Assembly (NCBI RefSeq): GCF_910596095.1
Contig: NC_056543.1
Span: 24,810,542-24,874,541, forward strand
DNA from: Thunnus maccoyii
Taxonomy: Eukaryota > Chordata > Actinopteri > Scombriformes > Scombridae
Length of the DNA: 64,000 nt
Reading direction: 5' to 3'
Of this stretch, positions 51,795 to 63,862 are shown piece by piece (within the stretch, counting starts at the first letter, position 1; each line of letters begins with the position of its first letter). The position numbers and the translations under genes were made by a program. The notes beneath the pieces were generated by a model. It saw only the letters and a program-made list of their open reading frames with translations. It was not told the DNA's origin and did not search any database.

Positions 51795-53801
51795 ATGGCA
51801 GTCGTTACAGTTGATGATGTGCGCTCAGTGATCCATTCCTTTTTGGAGAAGATCACAGAGGAGCAATGGATACTGTTGAAGGAAGGAACTCCTGATGATG
51901 CCACAATGTACCTGTTGGCAGAAATGATCACAGAATTCATCATATCCATTACAAATACAATATTGGCGAATCTACGGAGCAAAGATGCGGACGTCTGTAA
52001 GGAGGAGCTTCTCAATAGCCTGAACGAAACTCTCCATCAGAGTTTCGTTCAGGCTCTGGAGTTTACGGAGGAAATGCAGTCAGTCAGTTCAGAGAGCTTA
52101 ACAAAACTAATAGCAAAAGAGGTTGCTGAGAGCGTCAACTCAGCCCTCTCTGCTTCTACTGACTCTGAAAGTAGAGATTTTGTGGTTCCTCATGACAAAG
52201 TCGGTGGCTTTCGTGTCACACCATCCCGCAGACTGAACACAATGGTTGGTCATGCAAGCGCTGTGCTTCGTGACTTCATGACCAAAGTGAAAAGTCTGTG
52301 CCCACCTCAGCCACGTCAGTCAAGGTCATATAGGGCCACCGATGTAGAAAACACAGACAAAGAGGATATGGTACCACCAATGGAGTCTCCAGAGCATGAG
52401 GATGCAGAAATAGAAGATCTGGAGACTTCAGATAAAGAAATGGAGGAGGATAAAGTAGAGAGGCCCGACACTGGTGACCGCCTAGAGTCACCAGTGAAAA
52501 GTGAAAGGCAGGACACACCGGAGAAGATGGCATCGGAAGACAGCTTTCTGGCTCAAACCAGTAAAGCTGTCCAAGAGATAATCAGACAAGAGCTTTACGA
52601 GTTAACAGAACCTGTACTACATACAGTGGAGGAGTCTGAATATGAACTCCTGCAATCTGATTTCTCTTTAGAGATTGAGGTTATAGGGGACGACATATCT
52701 CAGATTCTTACGGAAGAGGCAAAGAGTCTACAACATTCTGAAACTGAGAGTCCGAGAGAAGAAAATAATCTGAAGAGCAAGATCAAGACACTTTTTGCTA
52801 AGCTGTTTGCCAAATCATTGATTCATCGTATGGTGGCACAGCTGAAGTCCAAATACCATAAAATCTTCAAAGGTAAAGGCAGACACTCAGCGCAGTCCCT
52901 CAGGTCTAGTGTTGAGTCTCTGCTTCTGGATGAGTACGACATTACAGAGGGTGGAAATGAGGTTTCTGTGTTTCGGCAGTTAGAGATAATCTCCAGTGGG
53001 AAACATCTGGTTTTCACAAAAGAACTCAGCGATCTTGTCTACAATCACATCAAAGATGGGATGGTGACGACCGAGATTGTCCCTGAGTCAGTGAGGAAGA
53101 AGTCCATAAGAAAGACTCTTAAAGAGCACTATGACGCCCTGTACAACGATGTAGGCAATAGAGTGAAGTGTTTTCTCAGCCTGATGAATTGGTGGCTTAA
53201 AATGAAGGTTGGCAGCTACTGCAATAGGGTTGTACTTGCTCTTAAGAACACCAAGATATTCTCACGAATGCCCCCAACAGAAGTCACAGCAGAGGAGGAT
53301 GCAACAAGGTCCGAGGAGGATGCAACAAGGTCCGAGGAGGATGCAACAAGGTCCGAGGAGGATGCAACAAGGTCCGAGGAGCGAGACACTGAATCTGAAG
53401 AGGATGCAGCGCTCAAGAAAAGGTACATAGCTGTTAGCGTGCTCGTTGAGAAGCTGGTGTATCGTGTCCTCACCAAAACAAAGAACACTATTATGAACGC
53501 AGAGGCCCTGACTCGCCACATCATCAAGAAGACGTGGGCGGAAGTTGAGACTCTAGATTTTAAGGTAACGGAAAAAACTATAAAAAACATCGACAAGGCC
53601 ATTTTCAAGGATTTGTGCAAGGTCTGGAAGAGTGCAGACATGGTGGTGATATTAATGAAATCAGGGGATCCGCTAATAGAAAAATACATAGCCGTGTCTT
53701 TTAAATCTCACCTGACGCTGAAAAAGCCCAGCACCATCCACCGTTTCTTCTCCTGTGTACGCAGGGTTTTGGCCGAGCCTTTTCTGAGAATTTTTGTATA
53801 A
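51795..53801 (+). CDS. Orphan intronless gene, copy 2 (668 aa)
   Basis: Same protein as copy 1 apart from one fewer EEDATRS heptad and a handful of substitutions (for example FIIF to FIIS near residue 50 and HKS to HQS near 82). The start ATG, the stop context and the inverted repeat within the coding region are conserved. The frame is intact over its full length, which argues that the protein is made from more than one copy, or that the duplication is too recent for decay. Upstream lies the 2.65-kb transposon, about 1 kb from the ATG and beyond the promoter motifs. Confidence 0.85.
   Translation: MAVVTVDDVRSVIHSFLEKITEEQWILLKEGTPDDATMYLLAEMITEFIISITNTILANLRSKDADVCKEELLNSLNETLHQSFVQALEFTEEMQSVSSESLTKLIAKEVAESVNSALSASTDSESRDFVVPHDKVGGFRVTPSRRLNTMVGHASAVLRDFMTKVKSLCPPQPRQSRSYRATDVENTDKEDMVPPMESPEHEDAEIEDLETSDKEMEEDKVERPDTGDRLESPVKSERQDTPEKMASEDSFLAQTSKAVQEIIRQELYELTEPVLHTVEESEYELLQSDFSLEIEVIGDDISQILTEEAKSLQHSETESPREENNLKSKIKTLFAKLFAKSLIHRMVAQLKSKYHKIFKGKGRHSAQSLRSSVESLLLDEYDITEGGNEVSVFRQLEIISSGKHLVFTKELSDLVYNHIKDGMVTTEIVPESVRKKSIRKTLKEHYDALYNDVGNRVKCFLSLMNWWLKMKVGSYCNRVVLALKNTKIFSRMPPTEVTAEEDATRSEEDATRSEEDATRSEEDATRSEERDTESEEDAALKKRYIAVSVLVEKLVYRVLTKTKNTIMNAEALTRHIIKKTWAEVETLDFKVTEKTIKNIDKAIFKDLCKVWKSADMVVILMKSGDPLIEKYIAVSFKSHLTLKKPSTIHRFFSCVRRVLAEPFLRIFV
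53292..53375 (+). repeat. Coding VNTR, 21 bp x 4
   Basis: Four in-frame EEDATRS units at the position that holds five in copy 1. Confidence 0.97.
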
Positions 53802-53812
53802 TAACAACTGCC

Positions 53813-53868
53813 TTCATCTTGAAGGAAAAAAGAATAATGGAGGTTTCTCTTTTTTCCTTCAAGATGAA
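53813..53868 (+). repeat. 21-bp inverted repeat after the stop codon, unit 2
   Basis: Same perfect stem and 14-nt loop as after gene copy 1, again 12 nt beyond the TAA. Confidence 0.95.
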
Positions 53869-53885
53869 CGCAAGAAGTTAAGTCC

Positions 53886-54465
53886 CACCTCACATCTACC
53901 TATCTCCTCATTATCACGGACTCACATCTACCCACCTCCTCCTCCACTGGCCTCCATCCTACATTATCACGGACTCACATCTACCCACCTCCTCCTCCAC
54001 TGGCCTCCATCCTACATTATCACGGACTCACATCTACCCACCTCCTCCTCCACTGGCCTCCATCCTACATTATCACGGACTCACATCTACCCACCTCCTC
54101 CTCCACTGGCCTCCGTCCTACATTATCACAGACTCACATCTACCCACCTCCTCCTCCACTGGCCTCCGTCCTACATTATCACAGACTCACATCTACCCAC
54201 CTCCTCCTCCACTGGCCTCCATCCTACATTATCACAGACTCACATCTACCCACCTCCTCCTCCACTGGCCACCATCCTACATTATCACAGACTCACATCT
54301 ACCCACCTCCTCCTCCACTGGCCACCATCCTACATTATCACAGACTCACATCTACCCACCTCCTCCTCCACTGGCTTCTGTCCTACATTATTACTGACTC
54401 ACATCTACCCACCTCCTCCTCCACTGGCTTCTGTCCTACATTATTACGGACTCACATCTACCTAT
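53886..54465 (+). repeat. 53-bp minisatellite, unit 2 (about 10 copies)
   Basis: Same unit as at 41105-41950 but about five copies shorter. Variant positions (CATCC/CGTCC, CACGG/CACAG) run in blocks, as expected from local expansion. Confidence 0.95.
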
Positions 54466-54471
54466 AACCTA

Positions 54472-54655
54472 GAGGTTTCTGTGTTTCGGCAGTTAGAGAT
54501 AATTTCCAGTGGGAAACATCTGGTTTTCACAAAAGAACTCAGCGATCTTATCTACAGTCACATCAGAGATGGGATGGTGACGACCGACAACTGTAGCCTT
54601 CATCTTGAAGGAAAAAAGAATAATGGAGGTTTCTTTTTTCCTTCAAGATGAACGC
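54472..54655 (+). pseudogene. 116-bp gene relict plus hairpin, unit 2
   Basis: 54472-54587 repeats the coding fragment, followed by the hairpin sequence with a 2-bp shorter right side. Equivalent to 41956-42138, so the relict predates the unit duplication. Confidence 0.9.
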
Positions 54656-54953
54656 AAGAAGTCCCGCCTCACATCTACCTATCTCCTCATTATTACGGAT
54701 TCACATCTACCTATCTCCTCATTATTACGGATTCACATCTACCTATCTCCTCATTATTACGGATTCACATCTACCCACCTCCTCCTCCACTGGCCACCGT
54801 CCTACATTATTACTGACTCACATCTACCTGCCTCCTCTTTCCTCCTGCACCACTGGTCTCTGTCCTAAAACATCGAGGGGCAGAGACCAGTGGAGCAGGT
54901 TAGTTACCTCACTGAGGGGGTTAAGGTTAGGCTTAGGGTTACCTTGATGTAGG

Positions 54954-55148
54954 GCAGGACTGAGGGCCACTTCAGTGACACCTTATAGCTAGGAGATGAG
55001 GGTTCGAGCCCCGAGCCTGAGTCTCTTCTAGTTTGTGCGCTGTCTGCTGTGGTGGTGTGGGTTTACTCTGGGGACTCTGGTTTCCTACCATTTTTCATTA
55101 ATTGGACACTCTAAATTACCCCCAAAGCTTAACTGGTTCATGATTACA
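54954..55148 (+). mobile_element. SINE-like fragment, unit 2
   Basis: Duplicate of the piece at 42440-42632, with the same GGTTCGAGCC B-box-like word. Confidence 0.55.
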
Positions 55149-56130
55149 AAAATGCAATAAAAATCATTCAATAAAAAATTAAAATTTCACATCTGCTTTC
55201 AATTATTCTTTTATCTTTTGCAGTCAAAACATCACTGGTTCAATTAAAGACAATCATACTTTTACAGTTGAATTCTGTGTAAAGGCTTATAAATACAAGA
55301 AATATATATTCACTGTTATTTATTGTGTACATCTATTGTTGTAAAGATTTCAAACTATGTAAGCTTCCGTTGTGCCTGGATTGTGCTTCTTCATGAGTAC
55401 CATCTTCAGAGGTAAAATCAAACACTCAGAGTTCTGTTGCAAATAACTAGATTTAAAAATAAATAAATATTGGTACAATTAAGAAGAAACGGTAATGTTG
55501 TCTTGTAGCACTCACACTATGTCAACACATTTGTTGTTGCTGATTAATAACAGACATGCTGTTCCTTGATTGTGTTATATGTTTCAAATTTGAGGAAAAC
55601 TCTTAGTTGAGCGTTCAATGTGTGTTGAGGCAACAGACAGGAAGAATGACACATGACAACTGCACAATTAATTTAAAGTATTTTATTGATATAAGCCATT
55701 AAGCTTCCATTAAGCAGAGGAAAGACTTGGATTGAAGCATTGTTTGAGCTGTTATTGCACTGTCAGCAAATATGAATTAATCTTTTACTAATGTAAGAGT
55801 AATTATATTTGACCTTCTATTGAATACTTTACACAAAATATCACAAAATTGTATAAAATTGCTTTCTACATTTATGCCCGAATGCTTTTTAGGCATGTCT
55901 TGAAGCATTTGTTTCATGTTGTTGAAAAATGCTCACTTTCAACCATGTCTTCCAAGGCGTACTGTACCTATCTGCAGACGGCTTCAAATGTTTTCCCCAA
56001 ACATTTAAGCAGGATGATGTTTGGGCATGTTGAGCTCTATAGTACAGCTGTGAGGACAAATCCTGTGAAAACAAATCAGTATTAGATGGTTGGTTTCGTT
56101 AGTTTCCAGTTTCAACAATCATTTAATCTG

Positions 56131-57466
56131 TTAAAGGGAATGCATCATGTACATTTCCAGGTCTAGAATTATATTTTGGGGTTCAACAGTTCAAAAAACA
56201 CTTTATGCTTGTCAGCTCATCCCCTGTTTGAAACAGGCTGTTTTAGCTCCTGTCTCTTTAAGACCCCCTCCCCGATGAGCCTGCTCTGTTCTGATTGGTT
56301 AGCTCCAGCTAAGTAGTACAGTGGAAACCACATATAATCATCATGTCTGTGTCGGTTTTTCTTTATTTCTCATGCAGATTACCATCTAACTGACATTTGT
56401 ATATTTATGCACAAATAATCTTGCTTTTAATTTGACAAGCTTACATTATTGATTTCTAGTTGACATTGTGGCTGTATGTGATGTGCTATTGTGTGTAGCT
56501 TTGTATTTTGCATTATGTGTCCTGTGTGTTTTTTGCTTTGTAATGTTTGTTATTGTTCCGTTATATGTTTTAATTGTGACCTGCCAAAGGGACTGCAGAT
56601 GAAAATTAGCTATAAGCTAACTCTGGTACAGTACATCAAATGGTAACATTTATGTTTAACACTGTACATGGTCCCAATAAATATATAAATAAATAAATAA
56701 ATATTACATGAATGCTGTTTCAAACACTTGTTACGCTGCTGCATCTCATTGGCTCGTTTATGGCAGTTTGTCATAAACTTCAAGGAGACTACGTTTTTCA
56801 TTGCGACAAAATGACTTTTATTTTCCTGTCATGATTCCAGTGTGCATGCAGCACCAGCCTCAGGTAACCAGCGCGAAGCAGACGGGTTACTGCGGTTACA
56901 GCTGCACATATACATATCATACGTGTATCATGGGAGTAAAGTAAAAAAAAAAAAAAAAAAGAATTACCACAGTTTTACATTTTTTTCCATATGTTGTCAT
57001 GTATGAAAGGACCCAAAATGAACACTGTAAGCAGACTACTTGATTACTATAGGTGAATTATTTAAACAGCATTTGTATAGGAATGATTCTGTCCCGAGCT
57101 TTTTGATCCATATAAGCGGTCAATCACTGTAACTGTGATCATTATAAGCAGTTTCCACTGTAGTAGATTTCACTTATTTTTCTAATTTTTTTACTCGAAA
57201 TGCAAACTTTTCAAATACATCTGTATATGTTTGAGCAAAGGCTACGAAATGGATGGCCATTTGTGGTCATGCGTGTAATAATGTGATGTCATCATGAGGA
57301 CGAAGTAGAGATAACATTGCAAACTGAGCATTCAGAGCTCAGGGAGCATTTTTACATATGTTCACCTCATGTTTTGGACCTTTGACTGAGTTTAACATAG
57401 ACAGTCGTCATCATAACAGTATAAAAATAACAGAAAATCACATAAAGCATGATATGTCCCCTTTAA
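56131..57466. mobile_element. TTAA-flanked non-autonomous DNA element, unit 2
   Basis: Duplicate of 43617-44946, with TTAA at both ends and the same nested LINE-like tail. It was therefore present before the units duplicated. Confidence 0.75.
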
Positions 57467-58267
57467 CAGTTCTCAATAATGAATTTATATCTGATGAATA
57501 ATGAATAACAAATAATGAACTTGGTAAATAAAATACATTGCTCCAAACCCCCACTATGTAGGAGTTCAATGCAGATGATGATATAGACCTGTTACTTTCT
57601 GTCACCTTATAACACAGGCTTAACAGAATCTACATAAAATAAAATAAAATAAACATTACAGCTGACTGTAAATTCACAGCGCTGTGATGAAGTGAATGTA
57701 TCTGACTGGGTTCCATGCCCAAAGCCCACTGAACAGTGGAAATTGAGTTATCGAGAGCCAGTTTCTTTCTGCCCACTCATTGCACAACAAAGACACGTGA
57801 GCCAGAGTTGAGTCTCAAGGGGCAATATTAACCCCCCCCCCCCAATATGTCCAGTTACAACCAGTTATCATTCTCTGGATTGCAGTGCTGTTCAGACTCT
57901 GAAATCAACAGTCCTCAAGAGGGTAAAGCCTTGCATCTTCCCGCTGTGTATGTACAATAGTGATGCATTATTAGACAGGAGAGATTTTTTAAGTATTTTA
58001 ATACAAACCATGACAATTCAGACCATTTAACATACCAAAGATCATGGTCCATGGGTCCATTAGCATTTGGTATCCATAAGACACAGTTGAAAGCCACATC
58101 TGTATATAAGACATCAATTTATATAAGTAATTCTTAAGATATGTGTCTACAGATTTTAAAACTGTTGAACTTTGACATGCCTGCTCGGTGACTCCTTTAA
58201 GCCTCAGTTGAGGAGTCGACCATTCAGCGATGAACACCAGTTAATCTGTACATTGGCCTGATGGCCC

Positions 58268-59910
58268 TGTTGGGACGGGCAGTAGTGCGTGTGGTTATTA
58301 GCAATAATTCATAATTATCAGATAATTATGAATTATGAAAATAAGATATTGTTAACCTTAATCAATAATTCGGGCACCAACTGTTGGATCTATGAGGAAC
58401 ACAGTTGATTATTTGCAATAATTATCAAGGATAATAAACCAATTATGACAATTAATAGAATTATTAATATGAATTAACAAATACGGGGCACCACCCGGAA
58501 ACCGGGACCAATAACCAAACAAGGTAGTCTCATAAATGGGAGTTCACCTAGAATGTTAATATCAGAGAGATAAACATTCAAGGATGAACAAAGAAGGGTT
58601 GAATTCGAGCTCTGACTCCTTCAATCAGCCACTTTTCACAATATTACACACAATAATGACAGAAGAACTTCTCTTTAAAGATATAACAGTGTTTATTAAA
58701 CTTAGCAAAATTAACAAAGTTAACAAATGCTTCATTCAATAAACAACTATCCTAAGATCTAATCCTACCAAACAAAACACAAACAGCTATGTACAGGGTT
58801 GGACACATGCAGGGGAATGCGTGTGTGTGTGTGTGCGTGCGTGCGTGCGTGTGACACAAGATGGCAACGGGGCCTGACGTGATGACATCGCCGGACGTGA
58901 CTATGGGAGGAAGTCACGTCGCGCGAGAACCGGATGGCAGAAATGTGGCGGTGTCTTGGTTAGACAGAAGCAAGACGGCGCCGCCTGGCGGAAGAGAAGC
59001 TTTGTCCACAGACAGCGTGTGTACGGACGGCAGTCTGTAACGTACGTTGTCTGGTTTCTGATCGACAAAGCAACTTACTTTCTCTCTCACGATGGCACAA
59101 ACAGCAGTAGTCCCGAGCGGGACAAACACAAAACAGTCTAGCGTGGTGAACACAACTAAACAGGCAGCAAACTTAAAATACTCCTAAGAGTAAAGCAGGA
59201 AAAAATGGACTCGGCGGTCCGTAAACAACACAACAAACAATAGCAAAAGCTAAGAGCTAAATGCTAAGCAACAGCAACTGATGCTGATAAGAACACACAA
59301 TTAACACTGCCTCTGCCCAGACTTATGCCTATTACTTGGTCGCTTCAGAAAGCGAGCAGGGTGTGTGTGTAATCCGTCTTTATGTCCGGCTTTGTCCTGG
59401 GCTCGGATGCAGACGGTGGCCGTTCTCGCACGGTCGGCGAAAAACACGGCAGCTGGCTCTCGGCGGCGTGGCGGAGAGAACAGCAGAGTCGACTCGTCTC
59501 GAGGAAATTGAGGACGCTGGTTGCAGCAGCGGTCTCTCTCGGATCCGGGAATGTGTTCGGGTGAACACGGGCGAAGTCTCGTCTCGTCCGGCGAGGGGAG
59601 TCTTCGATGAGGGGAAAACACGTGCGTGGGGTACCCACTTTAGTCAGCTGACTCACAGAGGAACCGGAGTTACCCCTTGCTCAGTGACATGGGAAAGGCG
59701 TGTGCGTCGGGGCACGTTCAGTTTTTAAAGGGGTGGTGATGTCATGGCTGCGTCATCAGGACGCTCCGCTGTGCAGGAGCGTCTCCGCCAATGAGACTGT
59801 ATGTTGACTGCTCCCTGCTGAGGTGTGAAAATCGCAAAGCATCCTTGGAAATGGAGTTTGCAATGGACTCCCATTGTCTAAGCAGCATTTTTGGCGCTAT
59901 TCCTTTGTCT
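58268..59910. mobile_element. LTR-like element, incomplete copy, unit 3
   Basis: Begins TGTTGG at exactly the same host position as the element in unit 2 and is nearly identical to it over most of its length; it is incomplete. The shared site shows that the insertion predates the split of units 2 and 3. Confidence 0.7.
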
Positions 59911-60289
59911 GATGATGTGATTTTGTGTCGTTTTGTCTCTCATTCTGTGAATAAGACATCAAGTCTGTAGCTCTATGAGACTCCATTACTTACCAGAAAA
60001 CGAGTTTATTCATTGAATCACGGATGGTTCTGGAGTGGGTCCAGTTTTAAGGGGCTATAATACCCCTGTGACAAAAAGCAAGGACGTCCTAATGTGTGAA
60101 GGCGTTTTCTCCTGAAGCCAGGGCTTCCCCGTTTTTCAAACTAGCTATCATTGTCATTTTAATAAAAAGATCAAATTCATTTCTTGACCATTTAACAGCC
60201 ACTGTTCACATCATATTATCAGCCTCGGTTTACTAGTTGTTTTTTGAGCAGCTGTATGACTTTAGCGCCGACTTGTCTGAAAACGAGAA

Positions 60290-60730
60290 ATCTGTCAAAC
60301 GGTGCCGCCGGTGCCTAGCAACGGTTGCTATGACAGAGTCGCGGGTTTTGAAAATAGTCAGTTACTTTATTCTGTGACGTAATCATGACGAGTGATCAAC
60401 GTGTAGCCTAGTTACACTTTGATTTGTGACGTGTAGTCATAGATATGTGACGTGGTCATGAGCAGTGATCAACGTGTAGTCTCTCTTTGATCTCTGTAGT
60501 CTCACTTTGATCTCTGTAGTCACACTTTGATCTCTGTAGTCTCTCTTTGATCTCTGTAGTCTCACTTTGATCTCTGTAGTCACACTTTGATCTCTGTAGT
60601 CACACTTTGATCTCTGTAGTCACACTTTTATCTGTATTGTCACCCTTTAATTTGTGCTTTGATTCTTTGATCTAGTCACAGATAAAAGCTATGAAAGTGG
60701 AAACATTTATGTATATAGGGCACCAGAATA
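60290..60730 (+). promoter_or_regulatory. Promoter of orphan gene copy 3
   Basis: TAGCAACGGTTGCTA at 60316-60330, TGACGT words, the longest 20-bp array (seven intact CTTTGATC cores and one altered, about 60477-60640), and TATATAG at 60712-60718. The leader has one 43-bp repeat fewer than in copies 1 and 2. Confidence 0.6.
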
Positions 60731-60853
60731 TTCAAGACCAATACGATAAACATCGAAGATAATCAATCCTGATAGCTACAGTTAATAAGCATCGAAGGTA
60801 ATCGAGCTTACAGTTTGATTACAGTAACAGAGCATCGAAGACAAGAGAAGAAA

Positions 60854-62797
60854 ATGGCAGTCGTTACAGTTGATGATGTGCGCTCAGTGATCCATTCCTT
60901 TTTGGAGAAGATCACAGAGGAGCAATGGATACTGTTGAAGGAAGGAACTCCTGATGATGCCACAATGTACCTGTTGGCAGAAATGATCACAGAATTCATC
61001 ATATTCATTACAAATACAATATTGGCGAATCTACGGAGCAAAGATGCGGACGTCTGTAAGGAGGAGCTTCTCAATAGCCTGAACAAAACTCTCCATAAGA
61101 GTTTCGTTCAGGCTCTGGAGTTTACGGAGGAAATGCAGTCAGTCAGTTCAGAGAGCTTAACAAAACTAATAGCAAAAGAGGTTGCTGAGAGCGTCAACTC
61201 GGCCCTCTCTGCTTCTACTGACTCTGAAAGTAGAGATTTTGTGGTTCCTCATGACAAAGTCGGTGGCTTTCGTGTCACACCATCCCGCAGACTAAACACA
61301 ATGGTTGGTCATGCAAGCGATGTGCTTCGTGACTTCATGACCAAAGTGAAAAGTCTGTGCCCACCTCAGCCACGTCGGTCAAGGTCATATAGGGTCACCG
61401 ATGTAGAGAACACAGACAAAGAGGATATGGTACCACCAATGGAGTCTCCAGAGCATGAGGATGCAGAAATAGAAGATCTGGAGACTTCAGATGAAGAAAT
61501 GGAGGAGGATAAAGTAGAGAGGCCCGACACTGGTGACCGCCTAGAGTCACCAGTGAAAAGTGAAAGGCAGGACACACCGGAGAAGATGGCATCGGAAGAC
61601 AGCTTTCTGGCTCAAACCAGTAAAGCTGTCCAAGAGATAATCAGACAAGAGCTTTACGAGTTAACAGAACCTGTACTACATACAGTGGAGGAGTCTGAAT
61701 ATGAACTCCTGCAATCTGATTTCTCTTTAGAGATTGAGGTTATAGGGGACGACATATCTCAGATTCTTACGGAAGAGGCAAAGAGTCTACAACATTCTGA
61801 AACTGAGAGTCCGAGAGAAGAAAATAATCTGAAGAGCAAGATCAAGACACTTTTTGCTAAGCTGTTTGCCAAATCATTGATTCATCGTATGGTGGCACAG
61901 CTGAAGTCCAAATACCACAAAATCTTCAAAGGTAAAGGCAGACACTCAGCGCAGTCCCTCAGGTCTAGTGTTGAGTCTCTGCTTCTGGATGAGTACGACA
62001 TTACAGAGGGTGGAAATGAGGTTTCTGTGTTTCGGCAGTTAGAGATAATTTCCAGTGGGAAACATCTGGTTTTCACAAAAGAACTCAGCGATCTTATCTA
62101 CAATCACATCAAAGATGGGATGGTGACGACCGAGATTGTCCCTGAGTCAGTGAGGAAGAAGTCCATAAGAAAGACTCTTAAAGAGCACTATGACGCCCTG
62201 TACAACGATGTAGGCAATAGAGTGAAGTGTTTTCTCAGCCTGATGAATTGGTGGCTTAAAATGAAGGTTGGCAGCTACTGCAATAGGATTGTACTTGCTC
62301 TTATGAACACCAAGATATTCTCACGAATGCCGCTACCAGAAGTCACAGCAGAGGAGGATGCAACAAGGTCCGAGGAGCGAGACACTGAATCTGAAGAGGA
62401 TGCAGCGCTCAAGAAAAGGTACATAGCTGTTAGCGTGCTCGTTGAGAAGCTGGTGTATCGTGTCCTCACCAAAACAAAGAACACTATTATGAACGCAGAG
62501 GCCCTGACTCGCCACATCATCAAGAAGACGTGGGCGGAAGTTGAGACTCTAGATTTTAAGGTAACGGAAAAAACTATAAAAAACATCGACAAGGCCATTT
62601 TCAAGGATTTGTGCAAGGTCTGGAAGAGTGCAGACATGGTGGTGATATTAATGAAATCAGGGGATCCGCTAATAGAAAAATACATAGCCGTGTCTTTTAA
62701 ATCTCACCTGACGCTGAAAAAGCCCAGCACCATCCACCGTTTCTTCTCCTGTGTACGCAGGGTTTTGGCCGAGCCTTTTCTGAGAATTTTTGTATAA
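60854..62797 (+). CDS. Orphan intronless gene, copy 3 (647 aa)
   Basis: Intact third copy. The start is set at the ATG at 60854, which matches copies 1 and 2; the frame is also open a little upstream, but only without an ATG. It has a single EEDATRS heptad, followed like the others by EERDTESEEDAALKKRYIAV. Substitutions include NET to NKT near residue 78, SAV to SDV near 154 and PPTEV to PLPEV before the heptad. Two silent or conservative changes in the EIISSGKHLVFT region are shared with the relict fragments and not with copies 1 and 2, hinting at gene conversion. Function unknown. Confidence 0.85.
   Translation: MAVVTVDDVRSVIHSFLEKITEEQWILLKEGTPDDATMYLLAEMITEFIIFITNTILANLRSKDADVCKEELLNSLNKTLHKSFVQALEFTEEMQSVSSESLTKLIAKEVAESVNSALSASTDSESRDFVVPHDKVGGFRVTPSRRLNTMVGHASDVLRDFMTKVKSLCPPQPRRSRSYRVTDVENTDKEDMVPPMESPEHEDAEIEDLETSDEEMEEDKVERPDTGDRLESPVKSERQDTPEKMASEDSFLAQTSKAVQEIIRQELYELTEPVLHTVEESEYELLQSDFSLEIEVIGDDISQILTEEAKSLQHSETESPREENNLKSKIKTLFAKLFAKSLIHRMVAQLKSKYHKIFKGKGRHSAQSLRSSVESLLLDEYDITEGGNEVSVFRQLEIISSGKHLVFTKELSDLIYNHIKDGMVTTEIVPESVRKKSIRKTLKEHYDALYNDVGNRVKCFLSLMNWWLKMKVGSYCNRIVLALMNTKIFSRMPLPEVTAEEDATRSEERDTESEEDAALKKRYIAVSVLVEKLVYRVLTKTKNTIMNAEALTRHIIKKTWAEVETLDFKVTEKTIKNIDKAIFKDLCKVWKSADMVVILMKSGDPLIEKYIAVSFKSHLTLKKPSTIHRFFSCVRRVLAEPFLRIFV
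62351..62371 (+). repeat. Coding VNTR, single unit in copy 3
   Basis: Only one EEDATRS unit, where copies 1 and 2 have five and four. Confidence 0.95.
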
Positions 62798-62808
62798 TAA
62801 CAACTGCC

Positions 62809-62864
62809 TTCATCTTGAAGGAAAAAAGAATAATGGAGGTTTCTCTTTTTTCCTTCAAGATGAA
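62809..62864 (+). repeat. 21-bp inverted repeat after the stop codon, unit 3
   Basis: Same perfect stem-loop at the same distance from the TAA as in the other two copies. Confidence 0.95.
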
Positions 62865-62881
62865 CGCAAGAAGTTAAGTCC

Positions 62882-63670
62882 CACCTCACATCTACCTATC
62901 TCCTCATTATTACGGATTCACATCTACCCACCTCCTCCTCCACTGGCCACCATCCTACATTATCACGGACTCACATCTACCAACCTCCTCCTCCACTGGC
63001 CTCCATCCTACATTATCACGGACTCACATCTACCAACCTCCTCCTCCACTGGCCTCCATCCTACATTATCACGGACTCACATCTACCAACCTCCTCCTCC
63101 ACTGGCCTCCATCCTACATTATCACGGACTCACATCTACCAACCTCCTCCTCCACTGGCCTCCATCCTACATTATCACAGACTCACATCTACCAACCTCC
63201 TCCTCCACTGGCCACCATCCTACATTATCACAGACTCACATCTACCAACCTCCTCCTCCACTGGCCTCCATCCTACATTATCACAGACTCACATCTACCC
63301 ACCTCCTCCTCCACTGGCCACCATCCTACATTATCACAGACTCACATCTACCCACCTCCTCCTCCACTGGCCTCCATCCTACATTATCACAGACTCACAT
63401 CTACCCACCTCCTCCTCCACTGGCCACCATCCTACATTATCACAGACTCACATCTACCCACCTCCTCCTACACTGGCCTCCATCCTACATTATCACGGAC
63501 TCACATCTACCCACCTCCTCCTCCACTGGCCTCCATCCTACATTATCACAGACTCACATCTACCCACCTCCTCCTCCACTGGCCTCCATCCTACATTATC
63601 ACAGACTCCCATCTACCCACCTCCTCCTCCACTGGCTTCTGTCCTACATTATTACGGACTCACATCTACC
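62882..63670 (+). repeat. 53-bp minisatellite, unit 3 (about 14 copies)
   Basis: Same repeat. Many units here read CTACCAACCT where unit 2 has CTACCCACCT, showing a distinct amplification history. Confidence 0.95.
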
Positions 63671-63679
63671 TATAACCTA

Positions 63680-63862
63680 GAGGTTTCTGTGTTTCAGCAG
63701 TTAGAGATAATTTCCAGTGGGAAACATCTGGTTTTCACAAAAGAACTCAGCGATCTTATCTACAGTCACATCAGAGATGGGATGGTGACGACCGACAACT
63801 GTAGCCTTCATCTTGAAGGAAAAAAGAATAATGGAGGTTTCTCTTTTTTCCTTCAAGATGAA
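63680..63862 (+). pseudogene. 116-bp gene relict plus hairpin, unit 3
   Basis: Third copy of the coding fragment (63680-63795) and its hairpin. The short minisatellite after it is cut by the window end. Confidence 0.9.

Larger units (their letters stand above)
45649..58161 (+). repeat. Tandem array, unit 2
   Basis: 12.5 kb. Same order as unit 1 but enlarged by the LTR-like element (45755-47505) and the 2.65-kb DNA transposon (48103-50754). Outside these insertions and the minisatellites it is very close to unit 1 throughout. Confidence 0.97.
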
